A DNA stretch of 47,584 nucleotides from Euryarchaeota archaeon SCGC AAA252-I15 (lineage in GTDB: Archaea > Altiarchaeota > Altiarchaeia > IMC4 > SCGC-AAA252-I15), in assembly GCA_000402775.1 (NCBI GenBank), contig AQSC01000055.1, positions 1 through 47,584 of the forward strand. The letters run 5' to 3'. The first letter of the stretch is position 1. Each line of letters begins with the position of its first letter. Below are positions 30,886 through 39,735 of the stretch, piece after piece. The notes under the pieces were generated by a model. It was given only the letters and a program-made list of their open reading frames with translations, did no database searches and had not been told where the DNA came from. The translations under genes and the position numbers were made by a program.

Positions 30886-31493
30886 ATTCTAAGTGTCTTA
30901 TATAATTGCGTTCGTAAAACAGGGTAAAGGGATTTGAGCGATCCGTTGCCGACTACTGTCGTGCCTTCATCCCAGATGGTGTGGCACCTGCCAATCTCCC
31001 AGGGGTAATGAGCGTTGGATCCGCCTATTAAGGGGAATCCCTCTTGCAATGCAAACTTCCGGGCTTTTTCATTGAAGATGGGGAGTGTTCTTGCGTTAAT
31101 CTCAATGTAATCGATATTATCCCTGTATTTCATTAAAATTTTCTTGGAGTCTATCGAATCCAATCTTAGAAAGTCGAAGGGATGGGGGATTGAAATCACT
31201 CCACCCTGCCTTTTAATCTCATCTACCACGTCTTCAAACTCCCTGCTCTCAACCTCTCTAGTAAGGTGGTATCCAATAACTTCCCCGAAATTTGTGGAGA
31301 TTTCCGTTCCGACAGTCACTTCAATATCATAGTCTTTCGATAATCTCAAGCCTTCAAGTCCGCCCTGTATCGTATTGTGGTCTGTTATCGCAACACCGTC
31401 TAAACCGGCCTTTTTCGCGGTCACGAGGATGTCTTTAACACTCATTTCACAGTCACTCGAATACTTCGAGTGAACGTGCATGTCCTTTTTCAT
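30882..31493 (-). CDS. PHP-domain metal-dependent phosphoesterase
   Basis: This 203-residue protein starts at ATG 31493, which overlaps the UbiA stop as ATGA. Motif I is MHVHSKYSSDCEMSV, followed by GVAITDHNTIQGG, GTEISTNFGEVIGY, SIPHPFDFLR and GGSNAHYPWEIG, a full PHP metal-binding set. PHP proteins hydrolyse phosphate esters such as histidinol phosphate or nucleotide 3' phosphates. Here the coupled UbiA gene suggests a substrate such as a phosphorylated polyprenyl-pentose; that would parallel the phosphatase step after DPPR synthase in mycobacteria. This is inference from position. Confidence 0.87.
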   Translation of the reverse strand: MKKDMHVHSKYSSDCEMSVKDILVTAKKAGLDGVAITDHNTIQGGLEGLRLSKDYDIEVTVGTEISTNFGEVIGYHLTREVESREFEDVVDEIKRQGGVISIPHPFDFLRLDSIDSKKILMKYRDNIDYIEINARTLPIFNEKARKFALQEGFPLIGGSNAHYPWEIGRCHTIWDEGTTVVGNGSLKSLYPVLRTQLYKTLRI

Positions 31494-32347
31494 AGCAAAT
31501 ACTTTAGGATGAGGAAACTCGAAATAATCCAAAGAGTGAAGCAGACAAGCATTTGACCGTCAGTGAAGATGTACTGCACTTTCCTCACAGCTTTATGGCT
31601 TATTGAAATAAAGTACATGAACCTGAAGACCATGAAAGTCGCGAAAGGAATCGTCAACATCAAATAAGGACTCTCATGGGCTGTGAAAGTGTACATGATG
31701 TATGTGAACAATAAAACAGAGATCACGACAAGAATCATGTTTTTCAAAAGCGTCTCAGAGTAGACTTCATAAACCCCCTTAAATTCTATAGCCCGATCAC
31801 CAAGGAGGAGAAGCTCCCCGTACCTCTTGGAAACCGCCAAAAACAATGCGATAAAGTAGATGGCCACAATCAGCCAGACACTCGCAGGAACCTCGATTAA
31901 GATCGCCCCGGCGACCGCCTTGAGGATGAAATTCAAAGAGATTACGTGAATATCGACTAACGGAATGTTCCTAAAATAGTAAGTATAGAGTATGTTCAAT
32001 ACGTAGAGTATGACCGGGAATAACGCGAAGAATGGTTTAAGAGCGTATGCGAGCGTAAGCGATGCGAGGAACAAGCCGAAGCTTAGGATTAACGCCTTAT
32101 TCGCGGTTATTTCACCCGATGCTATGGGTCTTTTACGTTTTTCAGGGTGGTTTCTGTCTTCTTCCGCATCGTGTATGTCGTTTATGATGTAGTATGCAGA
32201 AGATACCATGCAAAAGCTTACGAACCCGAAAACCGTATTGATTAGTAGTGGAAGGTTAAACAGGTTGTTTGTGAAAAACAACGCTAGGAAGATGACAGTC
32301 GACTTGTACCACTGGTGGGGCCTCAGCAACCTAATCAGATTATACAT
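31490..32347 (-). CDS. UbiA prenyltransferase resembling decaprenyl-phosphate phosphoribosyltransferase
   Basis: This 285-residue integral membrane protein has about eight or nine hydrophobic segments. It starts with LIRLLRPHQWYKS and has the metal-binding NDIHDAEEDRNHPEKRKRPIASG, followed by SKRYGELLLLGDRA. This is closer to DPPR synthase than to quinone or ether-lipid UbiA enzymes. Such enzymes transfer 5-phosphoribose from PRPP to polyprenyl phosphate, giving a lipid-linked pentose donor. With the coupled PHP phosphatase it may make a ribofuranose or arabinofuranose donor for surface glycans. The lipid acceptor in an archaeon would be dolichyl phosphate. Confidence 0.8.
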   Translation of the reverse strand: MYNLIRLLRPHQWYKSTVIFLALFFTNNLFNLPLLINTVFGFVSFCMVSSAYYIINDIHDAEEDRNHPEKRKRPIASGEITANKALILSFGLFLASLTLAYALKPFFALFPVILYVLNILYTYYFRNIPLVDIHVISLNFILKAVAGAILIEVPASVWLIVAIYFIALFLAVSKRYGELLLLGDRAIEFKGVYEVYSETLLKNMILVVISVLLFTYIMYTFTAHESPYLMLTIPFATFMVFRFMYFISISHKAVRKVQYIFTDGQMLVCFTLWIISSFLILKYLL

Positions 32348-32371
32348 ATCCTAAAACTATTTGAATGACAA

Positions 32372-33586
32372 TTAAAATTTGCGCATCTCGTTCACCTTCA
32401 AAAAGGATGATACTAAAAGAACTAGCGAGGATATCGTGGTCGAGTACGCCGCACCGATAAGCCCGTATGCCGGAACGAGAAAATAAAGCAGAATACCGTC
32501 AAAGGCGAGAATCACAACTGAAAGTTTAAGGGGAAAATCTTCTTCGTTTTGACTCCAAAAAAGGTTTAAAGGAATGTTGAAAATCGAGTAGAATAACATG
32601 CCGACCAACAAAATTCGGAGTGCTGGAACCGCATCCAAATATTTTTCAGTATAAGAAACCTTGACGATGGGTGTCGTAAAGATTGATAGAACTAGAAAAA
32701 GGGGGATGAGAATAACCACCGATTTTACGATTAAGGACTTGACCTTAACCCAGTCTTTTCTTAAGTCAAGCTTGGAAGCCCGAGGCAAAAAAGCATACAT
32801 AACACCGAACATAGAATACATCAAAACTTTAGTAGTCAATGCAGCAACATTATAAAAACCAGCCTCAACCGACCCTAAAAAATACTTGACGAAAAAAAGA
32901 TCAAGAAAAATGAACGCCATGAGAACAACATCAGTTAAAAAAATTTTTGTGACAGACCTGTTGAAATGGGAATCATGAGGAGTTGAAGAGCCTGAAAGCT
33001 CGCGACAGTAAAAGTAGAATACAAGAGGGATTACGAGCAACGCTCCCGAACCTACTGGAGCGGCCGCGCCAAGAAGGCCGTAGCCTAAGAGCATGAAGGA
33101 CACACCCAAAACCATCTTGGAGACTTGCTCTAGGATTACTACAATTCCTAGAAGGATTATTCTTTCCTTGGCTTGGATGTATCCTTTGACTACTGAGGAG
33201 ACGTACCAGAATGGGATTAGAAGCGCTAAAATCTTGAGAGGTAGTAGGAGTTCGCTATCCTGATAAAGGTTTGATATGAAGTATGCTAGGAGAAAGAATA
33301 GTAAACCGATTATTAATCCCGCGAATGAGACTAATCTTAAGTTTTTTCTGAATACGAATCTGATTTCCTCCTCTTTTTTCTCGTGGGATAGTTTGGCGAT
33401 ATCTCGTGCGACCACTCGCTGAATACTTAGTGTGGGAGTTACGAAAATCGTGTAGAAACCTATGATCACGCTTAAGCTGCCATAGATTTCATTTGATAGC
33501 AGTCGCACGGAAACGAAGTGGTATACATAGGATAAGGCGGATGCGCCCATAATGGATGCGAATCCTATCAGACCGTGAAGGAGCAT
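32372..33586 (-). CDS. Polysaccharide flippase (Wzx/MATE-like)
   Basis: This 404-residue protein has about 12 predicted membrane helices and belongs to the polysaccharide biosynthesis/MOP exporter group. It begins GLIGFASIMGASALSYVYHFVSVRLLS and has SIQRVVARDIAKLSHEKK, the usual loop after helix 2. It would move lipid-linked oligosaccharides to the outer side of the membrane. It is followed by UbiA and PHP genes on the same strand and is divergent from the acetyltransferase gene. The gap of 38 bases contains agctatataca and ttatatta, which can serve both directions. Confidence 0.85.
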   Translation of the reverse strand: MLLHGLIGFASIMGASALSYVYHFVSVRLLSNEIYGSLSVIIGFYTIFVTPTLSIQRVVARDIAKLSHEKKEEEIRFVFRKNLRLVSFAGLIIGLLFFLLAYFISNLYQDSELLLPLKILALLIPFWYVSSVVKGYIQAKERIILLGIVVILEQVSKMVLGVSFMLLGYGLLGAAAPVGSGALLVIPLVFYFYCRELSGSSTPHDSHFNRSVTKIFLTDVVLMAFIFLDLFFVKYFLGSVEAGFYNVAALTTKVLMYSMFGVMYAFLPRASKLDLRKDWVKVKSLIVKSVVILIPLFLVLSIFTTPIVKVSYTEKYLDAVPALRILLVGMLFYSIFNIPLNLFWSQNEEDFPLKLSVVILAFDGILLYFLVPAYGLIGAAYSTTISSLVLLVSSFLKVNEMRKF

Positions 33587-33624
33587 ATAAAGCTATATAC
33601 ATTTTGTTTCTTATATTAACAGAT

Positions 33625-34182
33625 ATGGAAAAGGGTTTTCACGCTCATAAGACTTCAGACGTCTCGGAAAAGGCCATAGTGGGGGATGGAACGCGCATTT
33701 GGCATGAAGCCCAGGTGCGGGAGAATTCATCAATTGGGAGTAATTGTATTCTGGGAAAAGGCGTTTACATTGACACTGGAGTTAAGGTGGGAGACGACGT
33801 TAAAATCCAAAATTATGCGTCAATATACAGGGGAGCAGTCATAGAAGACGACGTATTCATAGGACCTGGAGCCGTAATTACGAACGACTTGCATCCCAGG
33901 GCTAAAATCTGGGATCCGGAGAAAATCCCTGAAACAAGGATAAAGAAGGGGGCGTCCATCGGCGCGAACGCGACCATACTACCAGGACTTACGGTTGGCG
34001 ACCACGCGATGGTCGGCGCAGGTTCCGTCGTAACCCACAACGTGCCGCCACACGCACTCGTCTATGGGAATCCAGCTAAAAACAGAGGATACATTTGTGA
34101 ATGCGGGAAAAAACTGGAAAAGGAAAAGAAAGTGCATACTTGTTCATTATGCAATAGAAAATATGAATTAGGTGAAAGATGA
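33625..34182 (+). CDS. wbpD: Left-handed beta-helix N-acetyltransferase (WbpD/WlbB-like) with zinc ribbon
   Basis: The ATG at 33625 gives a 185-residue protein beginning MEKGFHAHKTSDVSEKAIVGDGTRIWHEAQV, the WbpD/WlbB pattern (residues 1-31). Hexapeptide repeats follow, with GDDVKIQNYASIYRGAVIEDDVFIGPGAVITND. The C-terminal tail has two CxxC pairs (CECG and CSLC), a likely zinc ribbon that many homologues lack. It would acetylate the 3-amino group of UDP-GlcNAc(3NH2)A. An upstream in-frame start at 33556 overlaps the flippase start and lacks family similarity. Its end overlaps the aminotransferase gene by four bases. Confidence 0.9.
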   Translation: MEKGFHAHKTSDVSEKAIVGDGTRIWHEAQVRENSSIGSNCILGKGVYIDTGVKVGDDVKIQNYASIYRGAVIEDDVFIGPGAVITNDLHPRAKIWDPEKIPETRIKKGASIGANATILPGLTVGDHAMVGAGSVVTHNVPPHALVYGNPAKNRGYICECGKKLEKEKKVHTCSLCNRKYELGER

Positions 34183-35261
34183 TTCCAATTGCCAAACCAT
34201 CTCTTGGAGACGAGGAAAAAAAAGCGGTAGGGGAGGTGATTGAATCCGGGATAATTGCCGAAGGGCCTAAGGTTGCGGAATTCGAGAAAGAATTCTCTAG
34301 ATACATTGGAACAGAATTTGGAATCGCAGTCTCTTCAGGCACTGCCGCCTTGCACATCGCGCTTCTTGCCGCGGGAATACAAGAAGAAGACGAAGTAATC
34401 ATTCCGTCATTCTCATTCATAGCAACGGCGAATTCCGTCTTATACTGCCGTGCAAAACCGGTTTTCGTCGATATTGAAGATGAAACATACAACATCGACC
34501 CTGAAAAAATCGAATCGGCGATAACAGACAAGACCAAGGCCATAATGCCGGTTCACTTGTACGGACACCCCGCGGAGATGAAGAAGATAATGAGTATCGC
34601 AAAGAAAAACAAGCTATTTGTGATAGAAGACGCATGCCAAGCCCATGGAGCAGAATATCGCTCGGTGAAAGCAGGATCCATCGGAGATGCGGGTTGTTTC
34701 AGTTTCTACCCCACAAAAAACATGACGACAGGGGAGGGTGGGATCATAACCACGGACAATGAACAGGTTGCGGAAAAAGCCAGGGTTCTTCGGCAGCACG
34801 GAATGGAGCAGAGGTATCACCACCACGTCCTCGGATTCAACTACAGGATGACGGACTTGGCTGCTAGCATAGGATTATGCCAACTAAAAAAACTCGATGA
34901 ATTCAACAATAAAAGAATTCAAAACGCAAATTATTTAACCAAAAAATTGGGGGGTTTAGAGTGGGTGAAAACACCCTCAATAAAAGAGGATTGCAAACAC
35001 GTTTTCCACCAGTACACGATAAAGGTTGGGGGGAAAGAAAGGGAGGATATTCTTTCCACCCTGAGGGAAAACGGCATTAAAGCTGAAGTATACTACCCCA
35101 TACCAATCCACCTGCAAAAACTATACACTGACCTAGGCTACAACCAATGCTTAGAAAAAACAGAGGAATGCTCAAACAAAGTGTTGTCTCTTCCAATACA
35201 CCCGGGAGTCGGGGAAAAAGACTTCGATTTTATCCATAAGACACTAAGTGCTATACAATGA
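34179..35261 (+). CDS. wbpE: DegT/DnrJ aminotransferase (WbpE/WlbC-like)
   Basis: This 360-residue PLP enzyme has SSGTAALHIALLAAG, VIEDACQAHGAEY and the PLP-binding lysine in SFYPTKNMTTGEGG. It would aminate the 3-keto sugar UDP-3-keto-GlcNAcA. The four-gene run acetyltransferase, aminotransferase, oxidoreductase and dehydrogenase, all overlapping by four bases, matches the Wbp pathway for UDP-2,3-diacetamido-glucuronate. Its assignment rests mainly on this context, since DegT enzymes are hard to tell apart by motif. Confidence 0.9.
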   Translation: MIPIAKPSLGDEEKKAVGEVIESGIIAEGPKVAEFEKEFSRYIGTEFGIAVSSGTAALHIALLAAGIQEEDEVIIPSFSFIATANSVLYCRAKPVFVDIEDETYNIDPEKIESAITDKTKAIMPVHLYGHPAEMKKIMSIAKKNKLFVIEDACQAHGAEYRSVKAGSIGDAGCFSFYPTKNMTTGEGGIITTDNEQVAEKARVLRQHGMEQRYHHHVLGFNYRMTDLAASIGLCQLKKLDEFNNKRIQNANYLTKKLGGLEWVKTPSIKEDCKHVFHQYTIKVGGKEREDILSTLRENGIKAEVYYPIPIHLQKLYTDLGYNQCLEKTEECSNKVLSLPIHPGVGEKDFDFIHKTLSAIQ

Positions 35262-36259
35262 AAACAATATCAACAGCCGTTATAGGAGTCGGCGCAATGG
35301 GGAAAAACCATGCGAGAGTATACTCGGAACTGGAGAATGTAGAGCTTGTTGCCGTCTCAGACACTGACCGATCAAACAGCAAAAAAGTGGCGGAAAAATA
35401 CAAGTGCTCGTATTACTCAGACCATAATAAGATGCTTAAGAAAGAGGATGTCGACGCCGTCTCTATTGCCGTGCCAACGAACTTACACACTAAAGTCGGG
35501 ATGGATTGCATAAAAAACAACGTGAATCTGCTGATTGAGAAGCCGATAGCAGACAACGTGGAAAATGGAAGAAAGATGATTGATGCCGCCAAAAAAGAGA
35601 ATTTAGTGCTTACCGTCGGACACGTTGAACGTTTTAATCCGGCTGTCATCGAACTTAAAAAAAGACTTTTATCTGGTGGGTTGGGGCGTGTTTTTAAGGT
35701 GAGTGTTCATCGAGTGGGTCCTTTTCCGAAGCGTATTCGAGACGTCGGAGTCGTTATTGACTTGGCAACTCATGATTTGGACATAATGCGTTATCTTGTG
35801 TCGTCTGAAGTAACACGCGTTTACGCTGAATCCGAGCGGAAGATACACACGACTCATGAGGATTTACTAGATGCTGTTCTTAAATTTGAAAATAATGTTG
35901 TTGGTATATTAGACATCAACTGGCTCACGCCAGAGAAAATCAGGGAACTCTCTATTGTGGGTGAGAAAGGCATGTTTGTTGTTAAGTATTTGAGCCAGGA
36001 ATTGTTTTTCTATGAGAATGCTGAGGCAAAAATCAGGGATTATGATTACTCGGATATTCTGATGGGGGTTACTGAAGGTAACGTCATAGATATTAGAATT
36101 AAAAAGACTGAGCCGCTTAAGGCAGAGCTTTCTTCTTTTGTGGATTGTGTTCGTAGTGGTGGTGACCCGCTTGTGTCTGGGGAGGACGGGCTTTCTGCTT
36201 TGAAGCTTGCGGAGTGTCTTATCGAGTCTTCCATGGAGAATAAGGTGGTTTACGTATGA
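35258..36259 (+). CDS. wbpB: Gfo/Idh/MocA oxidoreductase (WbpB/WlbA-like)
   Basis: This 333-residue NAD-dependent enzyme has AVIGVGAMGKNHARVY for cofactor binding, the EKP motif in NLLIEKPIADN, and VGHVERFNPAV. It would oxidise C3 of UDP-GlcNAcA to give the keto substrate for the aminotransferase. It is co-translated with both neighbours (ATGA overlaps). GHVERFNP is shared by archaeal family members next to WbpE genes. Confidence 0.9.
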   Translation: MKTISTAVIGVGAMGKNHARVYSELENVELVAVSDTDRSNSKKVAEKYKCSYYSDHNKMLKKEDVDAVSIAVPTNLHTKVGMDCIKNNVNLLIEKPIADNVENGRKMIDAAKKENLVLTVGHVERFNPAVIELKKRLLSGGLGRVFKVSVHRVGPFPKRIRDVGVVIDLATHDLDIMRYLVSSEVTRVYAESERKIHTTHEDLLDAVLKFENNVVGILDINWLTPEKIRELSIVGEKGMFVVKYLSQELFFYENAEAKIRDYDYSDILMGVTEGNVIDIRIKKTEPLKAELSSFVDCVRSGGDPLVSGEDGLSALKLAECLIESSMENKVVYV

Positions 36260-37539
36260 GGGTTTGTGTTGTCGGGTTGGGCAAGATTGGGCTTCCTTTG
36301 GCAGCCCAGTATGCGAGCAAGGGTTTTCTTGTCGTGGGCTGTGATGTGAACCCTTCTGTTGTCGAGTCTGTGAACGGGGGTGTTTCTCATGTTGAGGGTG
36401 AGCCGAGTCTTGGAGAGAGGGTGAAGGATGCTGTGGAGGCGGGTTTTTTGTCTGCTTCGACCGAGACGTCTAAGGCCGTTTCAACTTCGGAGGTGGTTGT
36501 CGTTGCTGTGCCCTTGATAGTCGACGACAAGAAAAACATCGACTACACAATTGTCGATTCTGCGACAAAGGATGTTGCTAGGGGATTGAAAGGAAAAACG
36601 CTCGTAGTTTATGAGACGACTCTTCCCGTGGGTGATACTCGCGGGAGGATTGCTCCGATTCTTGAGGCATCGGGGCTTAAGGCGGGAGATGGTTTTTTTC
36701 TCGCATTCAGCCCGGAGAGGGTGTCTTCAGGGAGGATCTTCAAGGATTTGAAGGAGATTCCCAAGATCGTTGGCGGCGTAAATGAAAAGTCCACGAAAAA
36801 GGCGGTTGAGTTCTACGAAAAAGTCCTCGACTGCGAGGTTATTCCAGTAAGCGATTGCGAGACTGCCGAGGCTGTCAAACTTTTCGGCATGACTTACAGG
36901 GACGTTAACATCGCGCTTGCAAACGAGTTCGCAAAGTTCGCGCAAGCAAGGGGGATTGACGCACTCGACGCGATAAACGCATCCAACACGAACCCCCACT
37001 CCCACATCCTCCACCCCGGCATAGGGGTCGGCGGACACTGCGCCCCAGTCTACCCTTACTTTCTTTTAAAGAATGCAAATGATTTTAGCGTTGACCTAAT
37101 ACTTCCAAAAGATGCCCGCAAGATAAACGACAGGATGCCCGGATACGCCGTGGGCTTGCTTGAGGAGGAGCTTGGTGGTTTGTCTGACAGGAGAATCCTT
37201 GTGTTGGGCCTCGCCTACCGTGGGGGTGTTAAGGAAGTGCAATTCAGCCCCTCAATCGACGTTTCTGCCAGATTGAATGAAAATAAAGCAATATTTTTCA
37301 TACACGACCCCATGTTTGATGCAGAAGAACTTCGAAAGTATGGTGAGCCTGTCGAGCTGGATTGTCTTCCTAAGCTTGACGGCGTGATACTCGTGACAGC
37401 TCACAAGGAGTATGAAAAACTAGACCTTGAAAAGCTTAAGTCGGTTGGAGTCACGGTTTTTGTAGACGGCAGGAATTTTCTGGACAAGGAAAAATTTGAT
37501 GCTATTGGAATAACATACAGGGGTGTGGGAAGATTTTAA
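36256..37539 (+). CDS. wbpA: UDP-N-acetylglucosamine/mannosamine 6-dehydrogenase (WbpA/WecC-like)
   Basis: This 427-residue nucleotide-sugar dehydrogenase has VVGLGKIGLPLAAQYASKG and YETTLPVGDTRGRI. The catalytic cysteine is in GIGVGGHCAPVYPYFL, the pattern of enzymes that act on UDP-N-acetyl-hexosamines rather than UDP-glucose. It would provide UDP-GlcNAcA (or UDP-ManNAcA), the first intermediate of the diacetamido-uronate pathway with the three preceding genes. Length is typical. It converges on a second DegT gene and overlaps it by four bases. Confidence 0.92.
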   Translation: MRVCVVGLGKIGLPLAAQYASKGFLVVGCDVNPSVVESVNGGVSHVEGEPSLGERVKDAVEAGFLSASTETSKAVSTSEVVVVAVPLIVDDKKNIDYTIVDSATKDVARGLKGKTLVVYETTLPVGDTRGRIAPILEASGLKAGDGFFLAFSPERVSSGRIFKDLKEIPKIVGGVNEKSTKKAVEFYEKVLDCEVIPVSDCETAEAVKLFGMTYRDVNIALANEFAKFAQARGIDALDAINASNTNPHSHILHPGIGVGGHCAPVYPYFLLKNANDFSVDLILPKDARKINDRMPGYAVGLLEEELGGLSDRRILVLGLAYRGGVKEVQFSPSIDVSARLNENKAIFFIHDPMFDAEELRKYGEPVELDCLPKLDGVILVTAHKEYEKLDLEKLKSVGVTVFVDGRNFLDKEKFDAIGITYRGVGRF

Positions 37540-38633
37540 GGATCATACTCCACAATCTTCTGGCAGACGTACTTTATCTCATCACTTGTAAGTTCAGGAA
37601 ACATTGGAAGAGAGAGTATACTGTCTGCTAGTTTCTCAGTCACCGGGAAATCACCTTTCGAATAGCCTAGACTTGAATAACAAGGCTGTAAATGCAGGGG
37701 TAGGGGATAGTGGATTCCAGTTGAAACATCTTTCTCTCTGAGGTTTTTAAGGAGTGCGTCCCGATTTTCAGTTTTTATCACATAAAGGTGGTAGACGTGC
37801 CGTGCGAAATCGGCTTCGAACGGCGTCTCAACTTTGGAATCCTCAAGAAGATTATTGTATTCCTTTGCATTATTCCTTCGCTCCTCAGTCCAATTGTCAA
37901 TATGCTTTAGCTTGACCTTGAGTACCGCGGCCTGAAGGGCGTCAAGCCTCTCGTTTAATCCGACCATGTCATGCTCGTATTTCTTGGTGCGCCCGTGGTC
38001 GCGGAGCATGCGAATTTTTTCCGCGATAGATTCGTCGCCTGTCGTTACTGCTCCAGCGTCTCCGTATGCGCCCAGGCTTTTCCCCGGGTAGAAGCTGAAG
38101 CAGGTCGTCGAAAAAGAGCCAATCCTCTTTTTCTTGTATTCCGCTCCGTGAGCTTGGGCTGCGTCCTCTATAATGGTAAGACTCTTGTCCAAGGCGATGT
38201 CTGCAATAGGATCCAAGTCTGCGGGCTGACCGTACAAGTGTACTGGGAGTATAGCCTTCGTTTTTTTTGTTAGAGCTCCCGCAATTTTTTCGGTGTCAAT
38301 GTTGGCGTTTTTCCCGTCAACGTCAACGAAAACAGGCTTCGCCCCCACATTTACTATGGCCTCTGCAGTCGCGGTGAAAGTGTTTGGTACAGTGATCACT
38401 TCATCCCCCGGGCCCACTTCATGAGCGAGCAGTGCGAGTTGCAGCGCGCTCGTGCCCGAGCTTACTCCAACAGCGAATTTTGTCTTGCAATATGAAGCGA
38501 AATCTTCTTCAAACGTTGTTACTTCTTCCCCCCCTATGAAACTCGTATTTTCTAGGATTCGCTGTATTGCGTCATCTATTTCCGGTTTGATTGAAGCGTA
38601 TTGCCTGTTCAGATCAACGAATGGGACGTTCAT
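37536..38633 (-). CDS. DegT/DnrJ aminotransferase (second copy)
   Basis: This 365-residue PLP enzyme starts MNVPFVDLNRQYASIKPEI and has SSGTSALQLALLAH, IIEDAAQAHGAEY and the PLP lysine in SFYPGKSLGAYGDAGA. The latter motif is typical of FdtB/DesV-like 3-amino-sugar transaminases and differs from the TTGEGG type found in the two other DegT genes here. It lies four bases after an acetyltransferase gene on the same strand, so the pair probably makes an N-acetylated amino sugar. The nucleotide carrier is unknown. Confidence 0.9.
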   Translation of the reverse strand: MNVPFVDLNRQYASIKPEIDDAIQRILENTSFIGGEEVTTFEEDFASYCKTKFAVGVSSGTSALQLALLAHEVGPGDEVITVPNTFTATAEAIVNVGAKPVFVDVDGKNANIDTEKIAGALTKKTKAILPVHLYGQPADLDPIADIALDKSLTIIEDAAQAHGAEYKKKRIGSFSTTCFSFYPGKSLGAYGDAGAVTTGDESIAEKIRMLRDHGRTKKYEHDMVGLNERLDALQAAVLKVKLKHIDNWTEERRNNAKEYNNLLEDSKVETPFEADFARHVYHLYVIKTENRDALLKNLREKDVSTGIHYPLPLHLQPCYSSLGYSKGDFPVTEKLADSILSLPMFPELTSDEIKYVCQKIVEYDP

Positions 38634-38637
38634 TTTA

Positions 38638-39264
38638 TTATTTGTAAGGTTTGTCTATGTAGCCGAACTTGCAATCTATCTCGGAAATGTCTTTTACGAC
38701 TCGCCCTGGGTTTCCAACAACCACTTTATTGTCTGGAACATCCCGCGTGACTACGGTTCCCGCCCCTATAAGACAGTTTTTACCCACTACTACTCCAGGA
38801 AGAATTGTTGAGTTAGCTCCGACTTTAGCGCCCGTCTTAATCGTCGGGCCCTTAATGCATTTTTTAACTTCAGGACATATGGGGTGCAGTGCATTAGTGA
38901 GAACCGAGTTCGGACCTATCCAACAGCCTTCTTCCAAAGTCGAGTACTCTGGGATGAAGACATTAGAGTGGATTCTGACGTTATCCCCAATGCTAACCTC
39001 AAAGGCGACGTCAGAGCTTGATCCAATGCTCACGTTATCTCCGATGACATTGTTCTCCCGGATTAGTGTGTGATGGCCCGTCTGGAAATTCTTCCCGATC
39101 TTATTACCGCAATAAATCACGGTATGAGATCTTATGACGGCGTTTTCGCCGATAACGGTCCCCGAAGACTTCACTGATTTGAAAGGCGTAACACCTAAAA
39201 CCACATACTCCCCAATCTTGGCGTTAACACCCAACTCCACGTTCGGATAGATTTTGTATCCCAT
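38638..39264 (-). CDS. Left-handed beta-helix acyltransferase
   Basis: This 208-residue protein has about ten hexapeptide repeats, including NAKIGEYVVLG, GENAVIRSHTVIYCGNKIG, and a final ANSTILPGVVVGKNCLIGAGTVVTRDVP. The catalytic histidine is probably in TGHHTLIREN or TNALHPI. It would acetylate an amino sugar, most likely the product of the adjoining DegT aminotransferase, which starts four bases downstream. The C-terminal tail (CKFGYIDKPYK) is short and has no zinc motif. Confidence 0.87.
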   Translation of the reverse strand: MGYKIYPNVELGVNAKIGEYVVLGVTPFKSVKSSGTVIGENAVIRSHTVIYCGNKIGKNFQTGHHTLIRENNVIGDNVSIGSSSDVAFEVSIGDNVRIHSNVFIPEYSTLEEGCWIGPNSVLTNALHPICPEVKKCIKGPTIKTGAKVGANSTILPGVVVGKNCLIGAGTVVTRDVPDNKVVVGNPGRVVKDISEIDCKFGYIDKPYK

Positions 39265-39318
39265 TTCATATGAATTAAACTATGATGTTATTTAAGTTCA
39301 AATGTTAATTTTTTTTAC

Positions 39319-39735
39319 GTGTCTGCGAAGGTTGATGAGATAAGTAAGGGTGGTGATTTGATTGCGATTGTGATTCCAACAGATTATTCTGCCGAGGATA
39401 CTCGTTTTTTCACTCCCCCCGATTTTTCACAGCAACTTGCCTTTATTCGAAAGAAGGCGGGTACAGGTATTAAGGAGCACACTCACAAACCCAACGAGAG
39501 GATAGTCACGTACACCCAGGAGGTATTGGTCGTGCGGAAGGGGAAGGTCAAGGTCAATTTATTCGATAAGAACAAGATTTTTATTTGTGACAGGATCCTT
39601 ACTGAAGGGGACGTTATTCTGCTTGTTTCGGGCGGCCATGGATTCGAGTTTCTTGAGGATACCGAGTTGATTGAGGTGAAGCAGGGACCTTATTCTGAAA
39701 CTGATGATAAAGAGCGATTTGAGGGAGTCTATTAG
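39319..39735 (+). CDS. Cupin-domain protein of a sugar biosynthesis cluster
   Basis: This 138-residue protein is a single cupin. It has IKEHTHKPNERIVTYTQEVLVVRKGKVKVNLF as first motif (residues about 52-83) and EGDVILLVSGGHGFEF as second, with metal-ligand-like histidines in HTH. The start is GTG 39319. It ends directly before the ATG of the next aminotransferase, suggesting an operon. It may isomerise or bind a nucleotide sugar or act as a regulator. FdtA-type ketoisomerase was considered, but the GGHAHK signature is missing. Confidence 0.75.
   Translation: MSAKVDEISKGGDLIAIVIPTDYSAEDTRFFTPPDFSQQLAFIRKKAGTGIKEHTHKPNERIVTYTQEVLVVRKGKVKVNLFDKNKIFICDRILTEGDVILLVSGGHGFEFLEDTELIEVKQGPYSETDDKERFEGVY

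Noticed and set aside
39319..39735. FdtA-type sugar 3,4-ketoisomerase
   Set aside because: It is a cupin next to aminotransferases, but the FdtA signature with GGHAHK is absent.
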